Of a DNA stretch of 64,000 bases, positions 46,585-55,448 are shown piece by piece. Source of the DNA: an uncultured Eubacteriales bacterium (GTDB lineage: Bacteria; Bacillota; Clostridia; Oscillospirales; Acutalibacteraceae); assembly GCA_900314355.1 (NCBI GenBank), contig OMUY01000088.1, positions 1 to 64,000 of the forward strand. The letters run 5' to 3'. The notes beneath the pieces were generated by a model. The model saw only the letters and a list, made by a program, of their open reading frames with translations, was not told where the DNA came from and did no database searches. The position numbers were made by a program, and so were the translations under genes. Position 1 is the stretch's first letter. Each line of letters opens with the position of its first letter.

Positions 46585-46613
46585 TTGAATTAATATATAT
46601 TTTATGATATAAT
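46585..46613 (+). promoter_or_regulatory. Promoter of the nusB-to-nadK operon
   Basis: TTGAAT (46585-46590), a 17-bp spacer and TATAAT (46608-46613) with an extended TG directly before it. The predicted start near 46620 is about 23 nt before the nusB ATG. Confidence 0.75.
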
Positions 46614-46642
46614 AACTCAAAAATTATTATGGAGCGAATAAA

Positions 46643-47578
46643 ATGGGAAACGGACTCGATGCTAACAATTCCGATGAATTGATGAACGTGCTCAACGAAA
46701 TAAATAAAGATAAAGAAGCGGAAAATGATATTGAACAGGAAAATACAGCCGATGAAAAGCCCCAATACACTTCGGTTGAAATTTTTGAGCAGGCATTTTT
46801 AATATTATTAGAAAAATTTTATTTTCCTGAAACTCCGATTGACAGAATTTATTACAATTTTATCGCTGCCGAAATTTTTTCTTATTCCGAATACGCAAAA
46901 AAACTTGCATTTGATTCGGACAGAAGCAAAGACTATATCGATAATATAATAGACAGAAATTTAAGAATTAAAAGTACATCTGAAATCTTAAAAGGAAAAA
47001 ATCTGAGTACCGCTTCCTTAATAATATTGAGAATTGCTCTGACCGAAATGTTTGAATATTTTGAGGTTTCTGACAAAGAATTGATTTCGGTTTTGAATGA
47101 AATTTCAAAAAAATACTGTTCAGAAGATGAAAAAAATGCTGTTTATCAAATCGCCAAATTCTCAAAAAAGGAAAAGGATAGGGAACAGGCTTTTTCTCTT
47201 ATTTTTGAACGTGAGTTTAATCCCGGATTGACGACTGAAGAAGCCGTAAATTACGCTTTAGAATGTGAGATTTTCAAACCCACCCCCAGAACTATAGAAA
47301 TTGTTTCCCAGGCAGAAAAACATGACAGAGAATTAAACAATCTTATATCTGAAAATAATATCAATACTCCTTTTAACAGGATACCGAAAGTCAATATTGC
47401 CGCTATAAAGACGGCAGTATCCGAAATGTATTATTGCAATAAATCGATAAAAATTCCTTACAGAATAGCTGTAAATGAAGCTGTGGAAATTGCGAAGAAA
47501 TACGGAGACCGTAAAGATTATAAATTCGTAAACGGTGTTTTGGGAGCGATAGTAAAAAAACTTTTCCCTGATAATTAA
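46643..47578 (+). CDS. nusB: NusB antitermination factor with a duplicated NusB domain
   Basis: A 311-aa protein whose C-terminal half (about 178-309) is a clear NusB domain (REQAFSLIFE, then IAAIKTAVSEMYY, IPYRIAVNEAVEIAKKYG and FVNGVLGAIVKKL). NusB binds boxA RNA with NusE to antiterminate rRNA operons. Normal NusB is about 130-150 aa. The N-terminal half (42-173) repeats the pattern in weaker form: FEQAFLILLE, then IILRIALTEMFEYF, KELISVLNEISKKY and AVYQIAKF at almost the same spacing, so it looks like a degenerate tandem copy. Residues 1-41 are acidic and disordered. GGAG precedes the ATG. Confidence 0.85.
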   Translation: MGNGLDANNSDELMNVLNEINKDKEAENDIEQENTADEKPQYTSVEIFEQAFLILLEKFYFPETPIDRIYYNFIAAEIFSYSEYAKKLAFDSDRSKDYIDNIIDRNLRIKSTSEILKGKNLSTASLIILRIALTEMFEYFEVSDKELISVLNEISKKYCSEDEKNAVYQIAKFSKKEKDREQAFSLIFEREFNPGLTTEEAVNYALECEIFKPTPRTIEIVSQAEKHDRELNNLISENNINTPFNRIPKVNIAAIKTAVSEMYYCNKSIKIPYRIAVNEAVEIAKKYGDRKDYKFVNGVLGAIVKKLFPDN

Positions 47579-47615
47579 TATTGAATTTAATAATATAATG
47601 CGGCGTTATTGAAAT

Positions 47616-48581
47616 ATGACAGAATGTTTTCTTGGTATTGATACAAGCAATTACACCACTTCATGCGCTTTGTATTTTCCCGACAGCAATTCATTTATAA
47701 AAAATGAAAAATTATTAGCGGTAGAACACGGAAACAGAGGACTCAGACAGTCTGACGCCGTGTTCTTGCATACAAAAAATCTTCCTGAATTATTAGAGAA
47801 AACAATTTGCGATGCGAGAGAAAAATTCGACGGTATTAAAATAATCTCAGTTTCTTCATCATCGTGCCCGCGAAACGAACCCGATTCTTATATGCCGTGT
47901 TTCCTTGTAGGCGACGGTGTAAAAAAAGAAATTTCCTCAGTTCTGAATATTCCCGGATATAGCTTTTCTCATCAGCAGGGACACATTGCATCTGCTTTGT
48001 TTTCTTCCGGAAAAACAGAATTATTCGACAAAAAATTTTTATCTTTCCATGTCTCGGGCGGGACAACAGATTTGCTTTTAGTTTCACCTGACGCGGATAA
48101 TATTTTAAATATCGAATTAATTGCAGCCTCTCTTGATTTAAAAGCAGGACAGGCTGTCGACAGAACAGGAGTAATGCTCGGCATGGATTTTCCATCAGGC
48201 AAATTTGTAGAAGAATACGCTTTAAAATCGGACATAAAATATAAGATTAATCCTTTTGAAAAAGACGGCTCGGTTTCATTTTCCGGACTTGAAAACAAGG
48301 TAAGACAGATGATGAAAAACGGCGATTCAAAGGAACATATATGCAGATACTGCCTTGATTATATTTTCTTCGCCATTAAGAAAATGTGCGTATTTGGAAG
48401 AAAAATCTATCCAGATTACAGTATTGTTTTTGCCGGCGGAGTTATGTCAAATAAGATAATCAGAAAAAATATTGAATCAGAATTTAATAATGTTTATTTT
48501 GCCGAGCCGTCTTTTTCTAAAGACAATGCCGCTGGCATCTCTTATCTCGGTTATTTAAAATTCAAAAATCAGATTAAATAA
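47616..48581 (+). CDS. TsaD/Kae1-like paralog (Gcp family)
   Basis: A 321-aa member of the Kae1/TsaD ASKHA-fold family. It has FLGIDTSNYTTS at the N terminus, the metal-binding H-x3-H in FSHQQGHIASAL (H119, H123), a phosphate loop SFHVSGGTTDLL and the C-terminal VFAGGVMSNKIIR. True TsaD makes the tRNA t6A modification with TsaB and TsaE. This protein lacks several TsaD blocks and is probably the second, divergent paralog found in clostridia. Whether it modifies tRNA is unknown. It has no clear ribosome site and lies between nusB and xseA. Confidence 0.78.
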   Translation: MTECFLGIDTSNYTTSCALYFPDSNSFIKNEKLLAVEHGNRGLRQSDAVFLHTKNLPELLEKTICDAREKFDGIKIISVSSSSCPRNEPDSYMPCFLVGDGVKKEISSVLNIPGYSFSHQQGHIASALFSSGKTELFDKKFLSFHVSGGTTDLLLVSPDADNILNIELIAASLDLKAGQAVDRTGVMLGMDFPSGKFVEEYALKSDIKYKINPFEKDGSVSFSGLENKVRQMMKNGDSKEHICRYCLDYIFFAIKKMCVFGRKIYPDYSIVFAGGVMSNKIIRKNIESEFNNVYFAEPSFSKDNAAGISYLGYLKFKNQIK

Positions 48582-48587
48582 ATTAAT

Positions 48588-49796
48588 ATGCGAAATTTTC
48601 AGGCAATTACAGTTTCACAACTGAATAATTACATAAAAGTTCTGATGGATTCGGATGAGCATCTTGAACATATTTTAGTAGTAGGTGAAATTTCCAATTT
48701 CAAAGGTGCGAATATCAACGGACATATTTATTTTTCGCTCAAAGACGAAGAAAGCTCTGTCAGCGCCGTAATGTTCAGAAACAGTGCGAAGTACCTTAAA
48801 TTTACGCCGGAAAACGGGATGAAGGTATATGTTTTCGGCAGAGTTTCTGTTTATGAAAAAAGCGGAAATTATCAGATATACGCCGACAGAATTGAACCCG
48901 TTGGCGTTGGAGCTATGGCGCAGGCTTATGAAGAACTCAAAAACAAGCTTGACAAAGAAGGGCTTTTTGATCCGGATAAAAAACGCCCACTTCCTAAATA
49001 TCCAAAAAAAATAGGCGTAATAACATCTGCAACCGGAGCCGCATTTCATGATATAATAAATGTTATTTCAAGAAGATATCCGCTTTGCGAGATAATTTTC
49101 TGTCCTGCATTCGTTCAGGGTTCCGAATGTGCCGCATCTAATATTTCTGCTCTTGAGGAAATTAATAAACATGACGATATAGATCTTATTATTTTAGGCA
49201 GAGGCGGCGGAAGTAAAGAAGATCTATGGGGATATAACGACGAAAATCTTGTAAGAGCCGTCAGAAATTCTAAAATTCCCGTAATCACAGGTATCGGACA
49301 CGAGATAGACACTTCTCTCTGTGATCTCGCTTCAGATAAATCTGCCCCGACGCCTTCTGCGGCCGCTGAAATTGCTGTGCCAGATATCGCAGCTCTTTAT
49401 CAGATGAATGACGATTTGTTAGTGCAGATTAATAAAGAAATAAAAAATTATCTTGAAAATAAAGAAAAAGAATTGACATCTTTAAACGTAATAATAAAAT
49501 CATTTGACCCGCTAACAACTGTAAACAGCAGGATTACGGAAATTGAAAATTTGAAAGTCAGAGCAGAAAATGCGATAAAATCATATTTGTCAAAAGAGGA
49601 AATCAAAGTTAATTCTTTGGATTCCGAACTAAAAAGACTCGACCCAGTCAAGATGATGAAAAAAGGTCTTTTGACTGTCGATATATCCGGCAAAAAATTA
49701 ATCTCGGCTAAAGAACTTAAAGTCGGAGACAAGATTTTTCTTAATTTATCTGACGGAACTGCCGGATGTACGGTAGACAGCATTAAATTAAAATAA
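48588..49796 (+). CDS. xseA: Exodeoxyribonuclease VII large subunit
   Basis: Catalytic subunit of the single-strand exonuclease VII, 402 aa. The N-terminal OB fold (ITVSQLNNYIKVLM, VVGEISNFKG, GHIYFSLKD) is followed by the nuclease core with IGVITSATGAAFHDI, ILGRGGGSKEDLWGYNDE and ITGIGHEIDTSLCD, then a coiled-coil tail that contacts XseB. It starts 6 bases after the previous stop with no recognisable ribosome site, so translational coupling is likely. xseB is 20 bases downstream. Confidence 0.95.
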   Translation: MRNFQAITVSQLNNYIKVLMDSDEHLEHILVVGEISNFKGANINGHIYFSLKDEESSVSAVMFRNSAKYLKFTPENGMKVYVFGRVSVYEKSGNYQIYADRIEPVGVGAMAQAYEELKNKLDKEGLFDPDKKRPLPKYPKKIGVITSATGAAFHDIINVISRRYPLCEIIFCPAFVQGSECAASNISALEEINKHDDIDLIILGRGGGSKEDLWGYNDENLVRAVRNSKIPVITGIGHEIDTSLCDLASDKSAPTPSAAAEIAVPDIAALYQMNDDLLVQINKEIKNYLENKEKELTSLNVIIKSFDPLTTVNSRITEIENLKVRAENAIKSYLSKEEIKVNSLDSELKRLDPVKMMKKGLLTVDISGKKLISAKELKVGDKIFLNLSDGTAGCTVDSIKLK

Positions 49797-49816
49797 TTAT
49801 CGGGTGATAAAATAAT

Positions 49817-50029
49817 ATGGATCAAAATATGACTTATGAAAATGCTTCGGCAAAGTTAAAAGAACTTGTTGACGAGTTAGAAAAAGGCGATAAAACTCTT
49901 GAAGATACAGTTAAATTATATGACGAGGCTGTAAAACTGTCTGGATACATTACAGCTCTTCTGAATAATGCAAAACTTAAAATTACAGAAATTTCAAATA
50001 TAGACAAAGACAATAAAGTTTCCGAATAA
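49817..50029 (+). CDS. xseB: Exodeoxyribonuclease VII small subunit
   Basis: A 70-aa helical subunit that binds the XseA tail. It shows the family pattern YENASAKLKELVDELEKGDKTLEDTVKLYDEAVKL. A GGGTGAT lies about 10 nt before the ATG. It is small but certain from sequence and from its position between xseA and ispA, a very common Firmicutes order. Confidence 0.93.
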   Translation: MDQNMTYENASAKLKELVDELEKGDKTLEDTVKLYDEAVKLSGYITALLNNAKLKITEISNIDKDNKVSE

Positions 50030-50035
50030 TTTAAT

Positions 50036-50902
50036 ATGAACGATTTTGATTTTAACAATAAATATTCTGAGTATCTGAAATTACTTGATAAATATGTAAT
50101 TGATATGGTTCCGGAAACTCCGAAGCTATGGTCTGTTATAATGGACGCCATGAAGTATTCTCTTTCTTCCGGCGGAAAAAGAGTCAGACCTGTTTTGACG
50201 TGCGCCTTTTGCGAAGCTCTGGGAGGAAATGTACAAGATGCTCTTCCTTTCGCTTCAGCAATAGAATTTATGCACACGTATACACTGATTCATGACGATC
50301 TTCCATGCATGGATAATGACGATTTCAGAAGAGGAAAGCCCTCTTCTCATAAAAAGTTCGGCGAAGCTAATGCTTTATTGGCAGGCGACGCGCTACTCGA
50401 TCACTCTTTTTCATGTCTCGCATCTTCAAGCATGAGACCTGAGCTGATAGTTAAAGCGTTAAAGACATTATCCGATAACGGCGGAATTAACGGAGTTATC
50501 GGAGGACAGACAGTCGATTTGTTAGGTGAAAATAAAAAGCTTTCTCCAGAAGAACTCATTTTGCAGGATTCCATGAAGACGGGATGTCTTATCAGATGCG
50601 CATGCGAACTTGGGTGTTTGGCCGCGGACAGAGAAGATTCCGTATTAAAAGCAGTAGAGTATGGTGTAAATTTAGGAATAGCCTTTCAGATAGTCGATGA
50701 TATCCTCGATTTTTCAGAGGGCGAGGATTCATCCGATATTAAAGAGAATAAGACAACATATGTATCCGCATTCGGACTTGAGGGCGCAAAATCGGAAGCT
50801 GAAAGATACACCGAAAAAGCTTTATCCGATTTAAATGAAATGAATCTGAATTCGGATTTTTTGAAAACATTTACGCAAAAACTGCTTGTCAGAAGCAAGT
50901 GA
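50036..50902 (+). CDS. ispA: Farnesyl/geranylgeranyl diphosphate synthase
   Basis: Short-chain trans-prenyl diphosphate synthase that builds C15/C20 chains for quinones, undecaprenyl carriers or other isoprenoids. The 288-aa protein has the first Asp-rich motif DDLPCMDNDD (D87, D88, D93), GKRVRPVL, and the second motif QIVDDILD. The first motif carries the two-residue insert typical of bacterial FPP synthases. No ribosome site is visible before the ATG, which is 6 bases after xseB. dxs follows, so two isoprenoid genes are adjacent. Confidence 0.93.
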   Translation: MNDFDFNNKYSEYLKLLDKYVIDMVPETPKLWSVIMDAMKYSLSSGGKRVRPVLTCAFCEALGGNVQDALPFASAIEFMHTYTLIHDDLPCMDNDDFRRGKPSSHKKFGEANALLAGDALLDHSFSCLASSSMRPELIVKALKTLSDNGGINGVIGGQTVDLLGENKKLSPEELILQDSMKTGCLIRCACELGCLAADREDSVLKAVEYGVNLGIAFQIVDDILDFSEGEDSSDIKENKTTYVSAFGLEGAKSEAERYTEKALSDLNEMNLNSDFLKTFTQKLLVRSK

Positions 50903-50953
50903 TAAAATTTTCTGTACAATCAGTTGTTTATTTAATTTGCAAAGTAAAAAATT

Positions 50954-52924
50954 ATGAAAAAAGATAATGAAAGAGGCAAGTCTGACATAAATTCAAATAT
51001 TCAGAGAAGAATAGCTTCTTTTTATTCGGTCGACAAGCCCGGAGTTGAGTTTGATGACAAATTATTGAGAAAAATTTCCACACCGTCTGATTTGAAAAAA
51101 CTTAATTTGACAGAACTTAATGAATTGGCTGCCGAACTGAGAGGCGCGATAATCAAAAACGTTTCAAAAACGGGTGGTCATCTTGCCTCAAATTTAGGCG
51201 TAGTCGAGCTGACAATCGCTCTTCACTACTGCTTTGATTCGCCAAGAGATTCTATAGTATGGGATGTAGGCCACCAATGCTACAGCCACAAAATGCTGAC
51301 CGGCAGATACCGCGAATTTTCGACGTTAAGGCAGCCGGGCGGCATATCAGGTTTTACCAACCCGAATGAAAGCATACATGATGTGTTTTTCTCAGGTCAT
51401 GCAAGCACATCAATATCTTCTGCATTCGGCATAGCAATGGCAAATAAAATAAAAGGCAGAGACAATTATGCAGTCGCCGTCATAGGCGACGGCGCTTTCA
51501 CGGGCGGAATGGCTTATGAAGCGTTGAATAACGCCGGAAAAGAAAGATCAAATCTCATCGTCATACTAAATGATAACGAGATGTCTATTTCTGAAAATGT
51601 CGGTTCGTTTGCCCAGCATTTGGCGGTAATTAAAGCGAGACCCGAATACCTGCAGTTTAAAGCCGGTACCGAAAGAATTTTAAAAAAGATTCCATATGTT
51701 GGCGATGATCTCGCAAACGATATTTTCAAACTTAAAACTACCATAAAAAAAGCGGTTTACAGGGAAAGCACCATGTTTGAAGATTTAGGATTCAGGTACA
51801 TGGGACCTCTTGACGGCCATAATATTTCAGTATTAATTGACGCTATTGAAGCGGCGAAGACTACGCATTTTCCGATTCTGATTCATATCTGCACCAAAAA
51901 AGGAAAAGGCTACGATTATGCTGAACTCGACCCTTCCTGTTTTCACGGCATATCTAAATTTGATATAAATACCGGCGAATTTCATGTTTCCGACACATCT
52001 TTTTCGTCAGAATTCGGTTCATACCTGTTAAACATTGCCAAAACAGATAATTCCATATGTGCAATTACTGCCGCAATGTCTCTTGGAACGGGACTTGAAC
52101 CGTTTAAACTTGAGTTTCCGGATAGATTTTTTGATGTCGGCATAGCTGAAGAACATGCCGTAACATTTGCATCGGGTCTTGCCAAAGGCGGAATGAAACC
52201 GGTTTTTGCGGTTTATTCGGCTTTTTTGCAGAGAGCGTATGATCAGCTTGTTCATGACGCGGCAATTCAAAGATTGAATATCACTGTGGTAATTGACAGA
52301 GCCGGATTTGTTTCAGGCGACGGCGTAACACATCAGGGAATTTTAGATGTTCCGTTTATCAATTCTATTCCAGATACTACTGTATGGTCTCCGGCGACAT
52401 ATGAGGAGATGCGCAGAGATTTAAAGAAATCGATATACGAAACAGAAGGCCTTTCGTTTGTAAGAATGTATAAAGGCAGCGAGCTTCCGCTAGAAAAAGA
52501 AGGCGCGTGTCTTTCATATTCGGATTTTGACGTATTTGGAAAAGACGATTCCAAAATAGTTATAGTCAGCTATGGACGTCTTTCTTACTATGCTTACAAG
52601 GCTCTGAAGTTTTTAAATGAAAACGGTTACAAAGTAAAATTTATTAAATTAAATAAAATCAAGCCTCTTAACATTAAAGCTGTTGAAGAAGCGGAGAATT
52701 CGGATAAAATTTTCTTCTTTGAAGAATGCGAAAAATCCGGCGGAGTAGGAGAAATCTTCAATGAAGCTTTAACAGAAAATCATTATAAGGGCGAATTTAT
52801 TTTAAGGGCGATAGACAACGAGTTCGTAGAACATTCAACAGTTGAATTAATGCTTAAAAAATTCGGTCTCGATTCCGATTCGATGATAAAACTGATAATA
52901 TACAATTTAGGAATTAATGGTTGA
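50954..52924 (+). CDS. dxs: 1-deoxy-D-xylulose-5-phosphate synthase
   Basis: TPP enzyme that starts the MEP isoprenoid pathway from pyruvate and glyceraldehyde-3-phosphate, 656 aa as read. Seen are SKTGGHLASNLGVVELTIALHY, WDVGHQCYSHKMLTGR, the TPP motif GDGAFTGGMAYEALNNAG, and the pyrimidine-domain block DVGIAEEHAVTFASGLAKGG. The usual start (leading to KISTPSDLKKL) would lie near residue 36, so this reading has an N-terminal extension of about 35 residues. There is no ribosome site at 50954, so the true start is uncertain; TTG near residue 38 is an alternative. Confidence 0.94.
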   Translation: MKKDNERGKSDINSNIQRRIASFYSVDKPGVEFDDKLLRKISTPSDLKKLNLTELNELAAELRGAIIKNVSKTGGHLASNLGVVELTIALHYCFDSPRDSIVWDVGHQCYSHKMLTGRYREFSTLRQPGGISGFTNPNESIHDVFFSGHASTSISSAFGIAMANKIKGRDNYAVAVIGDGAFTGGMAYEALNNAGKERSNLIVILNDNEMSISENVGSFAQHLAVIKARPEYLQFKAGTERILKKIPYVGDDLANDIFKLKTTIKKAVYRESTMFEDLGFRYMGPLDGHNISVLIDAIEAAKTTHFPILIHICTKKGKGYDYAELDPSCFHGISKFDINTGEFHVSDTSFSSEFGSYLLNIAKTDNSICAITAAMSLGTGLEPFKLEFPDRFFDVGIAEEHAVTFASGLAKGGMKPVFAVYSAFLQRAYDQLVHDAAIQRLNITVVIDRAGFVSGDGVTHQGILDVPFINSIPDTTVWSPATYEEMRRDLKKSIYETEGLSFVRMYKGSELPLEKEGACLSYSDFDVFGKDDSKIVIVSYGRLSYYAYKALKFLNENGYKVKFIKLNKIKPLNIKAVEEAENSDKIFFFEECEKSGGVGEIFNEALTENHYKGEFILRAIDNEFVEHSTVELMLKKFGLDSDSMIKLIIYNLGING

Positions 52925-52999
52925 TTATTTGTCTGCTTTATTTTTGAATATTTTATTCTTTAATATTTTTGAAACGTATTAAAAAGGTGGAAATTAAAT

Positions 53000-53803
53000 T
53001 TGAACGATAAAATCAGGCTTGACGTAAAGCTTTTTTCTGACGGTCTGACTGAGTCGAGAGAAAAAGCCAAAGCTTTTATAATGGCCGGTCAAGTATATGT
53101 CAATGGAGAAAAAGCCAAAAAAGCCGGAGATCTCGTCAATCCGGAAGATAAAATCGAATTGAGAGGAATAAACGAGTTTGTATCAAGAGGCGGATATAAA
53201 CTCAAAAAGGCGCTGTCGTCATTCAATATTGACTTAAATGACAAAGTCTGTATTGACATTGGCGCTTCAACAGGCGGTTTTACAGATTGTATGCTTCAAA
53301 ACGGCGCCAAAAAAGTTTACAGTGTTGACGTCGGATATGGTCAGCTTGCGTGGAAAATCAGAACAGATCCGAGAGTAGTCAACCTTGAACGTACAAATTT
53401 CAGATATATTACAAAGGATTTGATTCCGGATGAGGCGGATTTCGCGTCCGTTGACGTATCCTTTATTTCATTAAAGCTTGTTTTGCCTGCCGCAAAACCC
53501 CTTCTTAAAGACGGAGCCGAAATGGTCTGTTTGATTAAACCTCAATTTGAGGCCGGAAGAGAAAATGTCGGAAAAAAAGGAGTCGTAAGAGACCCTCAAG
53601 TTCATCTTGATGTAATTAATGGTATAATTGAATTTGTAAAATCTATCAATTTCGCGGTCTTAGGGCTTGATTTTTCTCCGATTAAAGGGCCTGAAGGTAA
53701 TATAGAATATCTTCTTTATATCAAAAAATCTGATTCATCGGAAAGCGTTCTGGTAAATCCCGAAAATATTGTAAATAAATCACATTCGCTGCTCGATAAG
53801 TAA
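53000..53803 (+). CDS. tlyA: TlyA-family rRNA 2'-O-methyltransferase
   Basis: A 267-aa protein with an N-terminal S4 RNA-binding domain (residues 1-60: IRLDVKLFSDGLTESREKAK and VYVNGEKAKKAGDLV) and an FtsJ/RrmJ-type SAM methyltransferase domain (CIDIGASTGGFTDCML, SVDVSFISLKLVLP, CLIKPQFEAG). TlyA methylates 16S/23S rRNA in mycobacteria; the name hemolysin is historical. The start is TTG with AAAAGGTGG about 10 nt before it. In Firmicutes it typically sits between dxs and nadK/argR/recN, as here. Confidence 0.93.
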   Translation: MNDKIRLDVKLFSDGLTESREKAKAFIMAGQVYVNGEKAKKAGDLVNPEDKIELRGINEFVSRGGYKLKKALSSFNIDLNDKVCIDIGASTGGFTDCMLQNGAKKVYSVDVGYGQLAWKIRTDPRVVNLERTNFRYITKDLIPDEADFASVDVSFISLKLVLPAAKPLLKDGAEMVCLIKPQFEAGRENVGKKGVVRDPQVHLDVINGIIEFVKSINFAVLGLDFSPIKGPEGNIEYLLYIKKSDSSESVLVNPENIVNKSHSLLDK

Positions 53804-53814
53804 ATTTTTATATT

Positions 53815-54678
53815 ATGAGTGAAATAAAAAATATTGTAGTTTTGCCCAATCTTACAAGAGAACACGCTTTTGACATCACAGTCAAGGTAGTTGCGGTTCT
53901 TGAAGAAAAGGGATTAAACTATTTTCTTCCGAATTATCTTACAAATGTTTTTCCTTCTTATCATGGAGGATACATTTCTCTTGACAATTTGTCCGGAGTG
54001 GATTTAATTATAGCTGTTGGCGGAGACGGGACAATGATTAACGCCGCAAAATTAGGTTATGATAAAGAAATTAAAGTTCTCGGCGTCAACGCGGGTCACC
54101 TCGCATATCTGATGGGTATTGATAACAATGAGACAGACAGCCTTTCTCATTTGAAAACAGGCGATTTCAAAGTAATAGACAGAATATGTCTTGACATATC
54201 AATTTATGATGAAAAAGACAATAAAATTGGCTCAAATGTCTGCATAAATGATGTGGTTTTTGCCAGGGGTCAACAGATAAAGCTTGTGTCTTTGGATTTA
54301 TACTGCGACGACAAACATGTAAATAAATTTATTGCGGACGGAATTGTAATCTCAACTCCCACTGGTTCCACGGCGTATAATCTATCTGCCGGCGGTCCCA
54401 TAGTAGATCCGAGAGTCGAAACTATATTATGCACTCCGATTGCGCCCCATTCTCTTAAAGAAAGGACAATACTTTTTTCCGAAGATTCCGTTATTACAGT
54501 TTCAAGAGATTTCTTTGACGATAATGAAGTCGTTTGGTCTTGCGACGGCGAAACATCGCATGAATTTAAAAAGGGATATAAAGCTTTAATAAAAAAAGCC
54601 GATAAGAAAGCTCATTTTATTTCAATTAACGAAGATAATTTTATGGACGTGCTGAATAAAAAAATGATTCAGATGTAG
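53815..54678 (+). CDS. nadK: NAD kinase
   Basis: Phosphorylates NAD to NADP, 287 aa. The signatures AVGGDGTMINAAK, GVNAGHLAYLM and the substrate loop STPTGSTAYNLSAGGP are all present. No ribosome site is visible between the tlyA stop and the ATG, 11 bases apart. It ends the long operon that began at nusB; no strong terminator follows. Confidence 0.95.
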   Translation: MSEIKNIVVLPNLTREHAFDITVKVVAVLEEKGLNYFLPNYLTNVFPSYHGGYISLDNLSGVDLIIAVGGDGTMINAAKLGYDKEIKVLGVNAGHLAYLMGIDNNETDSLSHLKTGDFKVIDRICLDISIYDEKDNKIGSNVCINDVVFARGQQIKLVSLDLYCDDKHVNKFIADGIVISTPTGSTAYNLSAGGPIVDPRVETILCTPIAPHSLKERTILFSEDSVITVSRDFFDDNEVVWSCDGETSHEFKKGYKALIKKADKKAHFISINEDNFMDVLNKKMIQM

Positions 54679-54770
54679 TTTATTTTAATAATATCAAAAA
54701 TCAACCGGTTAATATTCTACAATTTATTTGTTGGTTGCTTATATATACAATAATATAACTTAAAAAATTT

Positions 54771-54790
54771 TCATTTATTCATTATTCATG
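54771..54790. promoter_or_regulatory. Possible ARG-box upstream of argR
   Basis: On the minus strand this A/T stretch reads CATGAATAATGAATAAAT, close to the clostridial/Bacillus ARG-box pattern CATGAATAAAAATTCA. It lies next to the argR -35, so autoregulation is plausible. The match is imperfect, and the region is A/T-rich, so chance is possible. Confidence 0.3.
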
Positions 54791-54792
54791 TA

Positions 54793-54821
54793 TTAACAAT
54801 TAATAATTATTGTGGTATAAT
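54793..54821 (+). promoter_or_regulatory. Promoter of the argR-recN-tyrS unit
   Basis: TTAACA (54793-54798), a 17-bp spacer and TATAAT (54816-54821) with an extended TG (TGGTATAAT). The start near 54828 leaves a leader of about 130 nt before argR, with a G/C-rich island at 54863-54876 that I cannot explain. Confidence 0.7.
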
Positions 54822-54960
54822 AAAAAAAGAATTGGGCTATATATTAAAAAATTAATTAGAAAGGCGGCAGGCGTCCAATAATTTTTTGGGCAATCAAAAA
54901 TTGAATTTCCGATCTCATTCCTAAAAATCTTTTCTATAATTTCAAAAGGAGTGATACATT

Positions 54961-55416
54961 ATGAAAAAAGATCGACAAGAAATGATACTTAATCTGATTG
55001 ACAAGTATGCAGTAACAACTCAGGCGGAACTAATGGGCTATTTGAAAGACCTTGGAGTTGAAGTCACTCAGGCAACAGTTTCAAGGGATATCAGAGAACT
55101 CAAGCTTGTAAAACAAACAGATGAGAACGGAATTTCACGATATCGTCAGGCGGACAGCCTTAATAATAAGTTTTTAAAATTCAGCGCTATTTTTTCAGAG
55201 TCTATTATCTCCACTAATTGCGCTCAGAACATAACAGTCGTCAAATGTCATCCGGGAACTGCAAATGCCTGCTGTGCCGCGATTGACTCAATGGATCTTG
55301 AGGATGTCGCCGGAACTATAGCCGGAGACGATACAATATTTATTTTATGCAAAAACGAAAGGGCTGCGCGAGACACTAAAAGAGATATTGAATCATATAC
55401 AAAGAAAGCAACCTGA
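54961..55416 (+). CDS. argR: ArgR, arginine repressor
   Basis: Arginine-responsive hexameric regulator of arginine synthesis and catabolism, 151 aa. The N-terminal winged helix holds the recognition helix QATVSRDIRELKLVK. The C-terminal oligomerisation and arginine-binding domain shows GTANACCAAIDSMDLEDVAGTIAGDDTIFILC, with the acidic ligand pair in GDD. AAAAGGAGTG lies before the ATG. argR next to recN is a classic Firmicutes pair. Confidence 0.96.
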   Translation: MKKDRQEMILNLIDKYAVTTQAELMGYLKDLGVEVTQATVSRDIRELKLVKQTDENGISRYRQADSLNNKFLKFSAIFSESIISTNCAQNITVVKCHPGTANACCAAIDSMDLEDVAGTIAGDDTIFILCKNERAARDTKRDIESYTKKAT

Positions 55417-55448
55417 TAAATTTTACTGTATTTATAAAAAAGTTTTAG

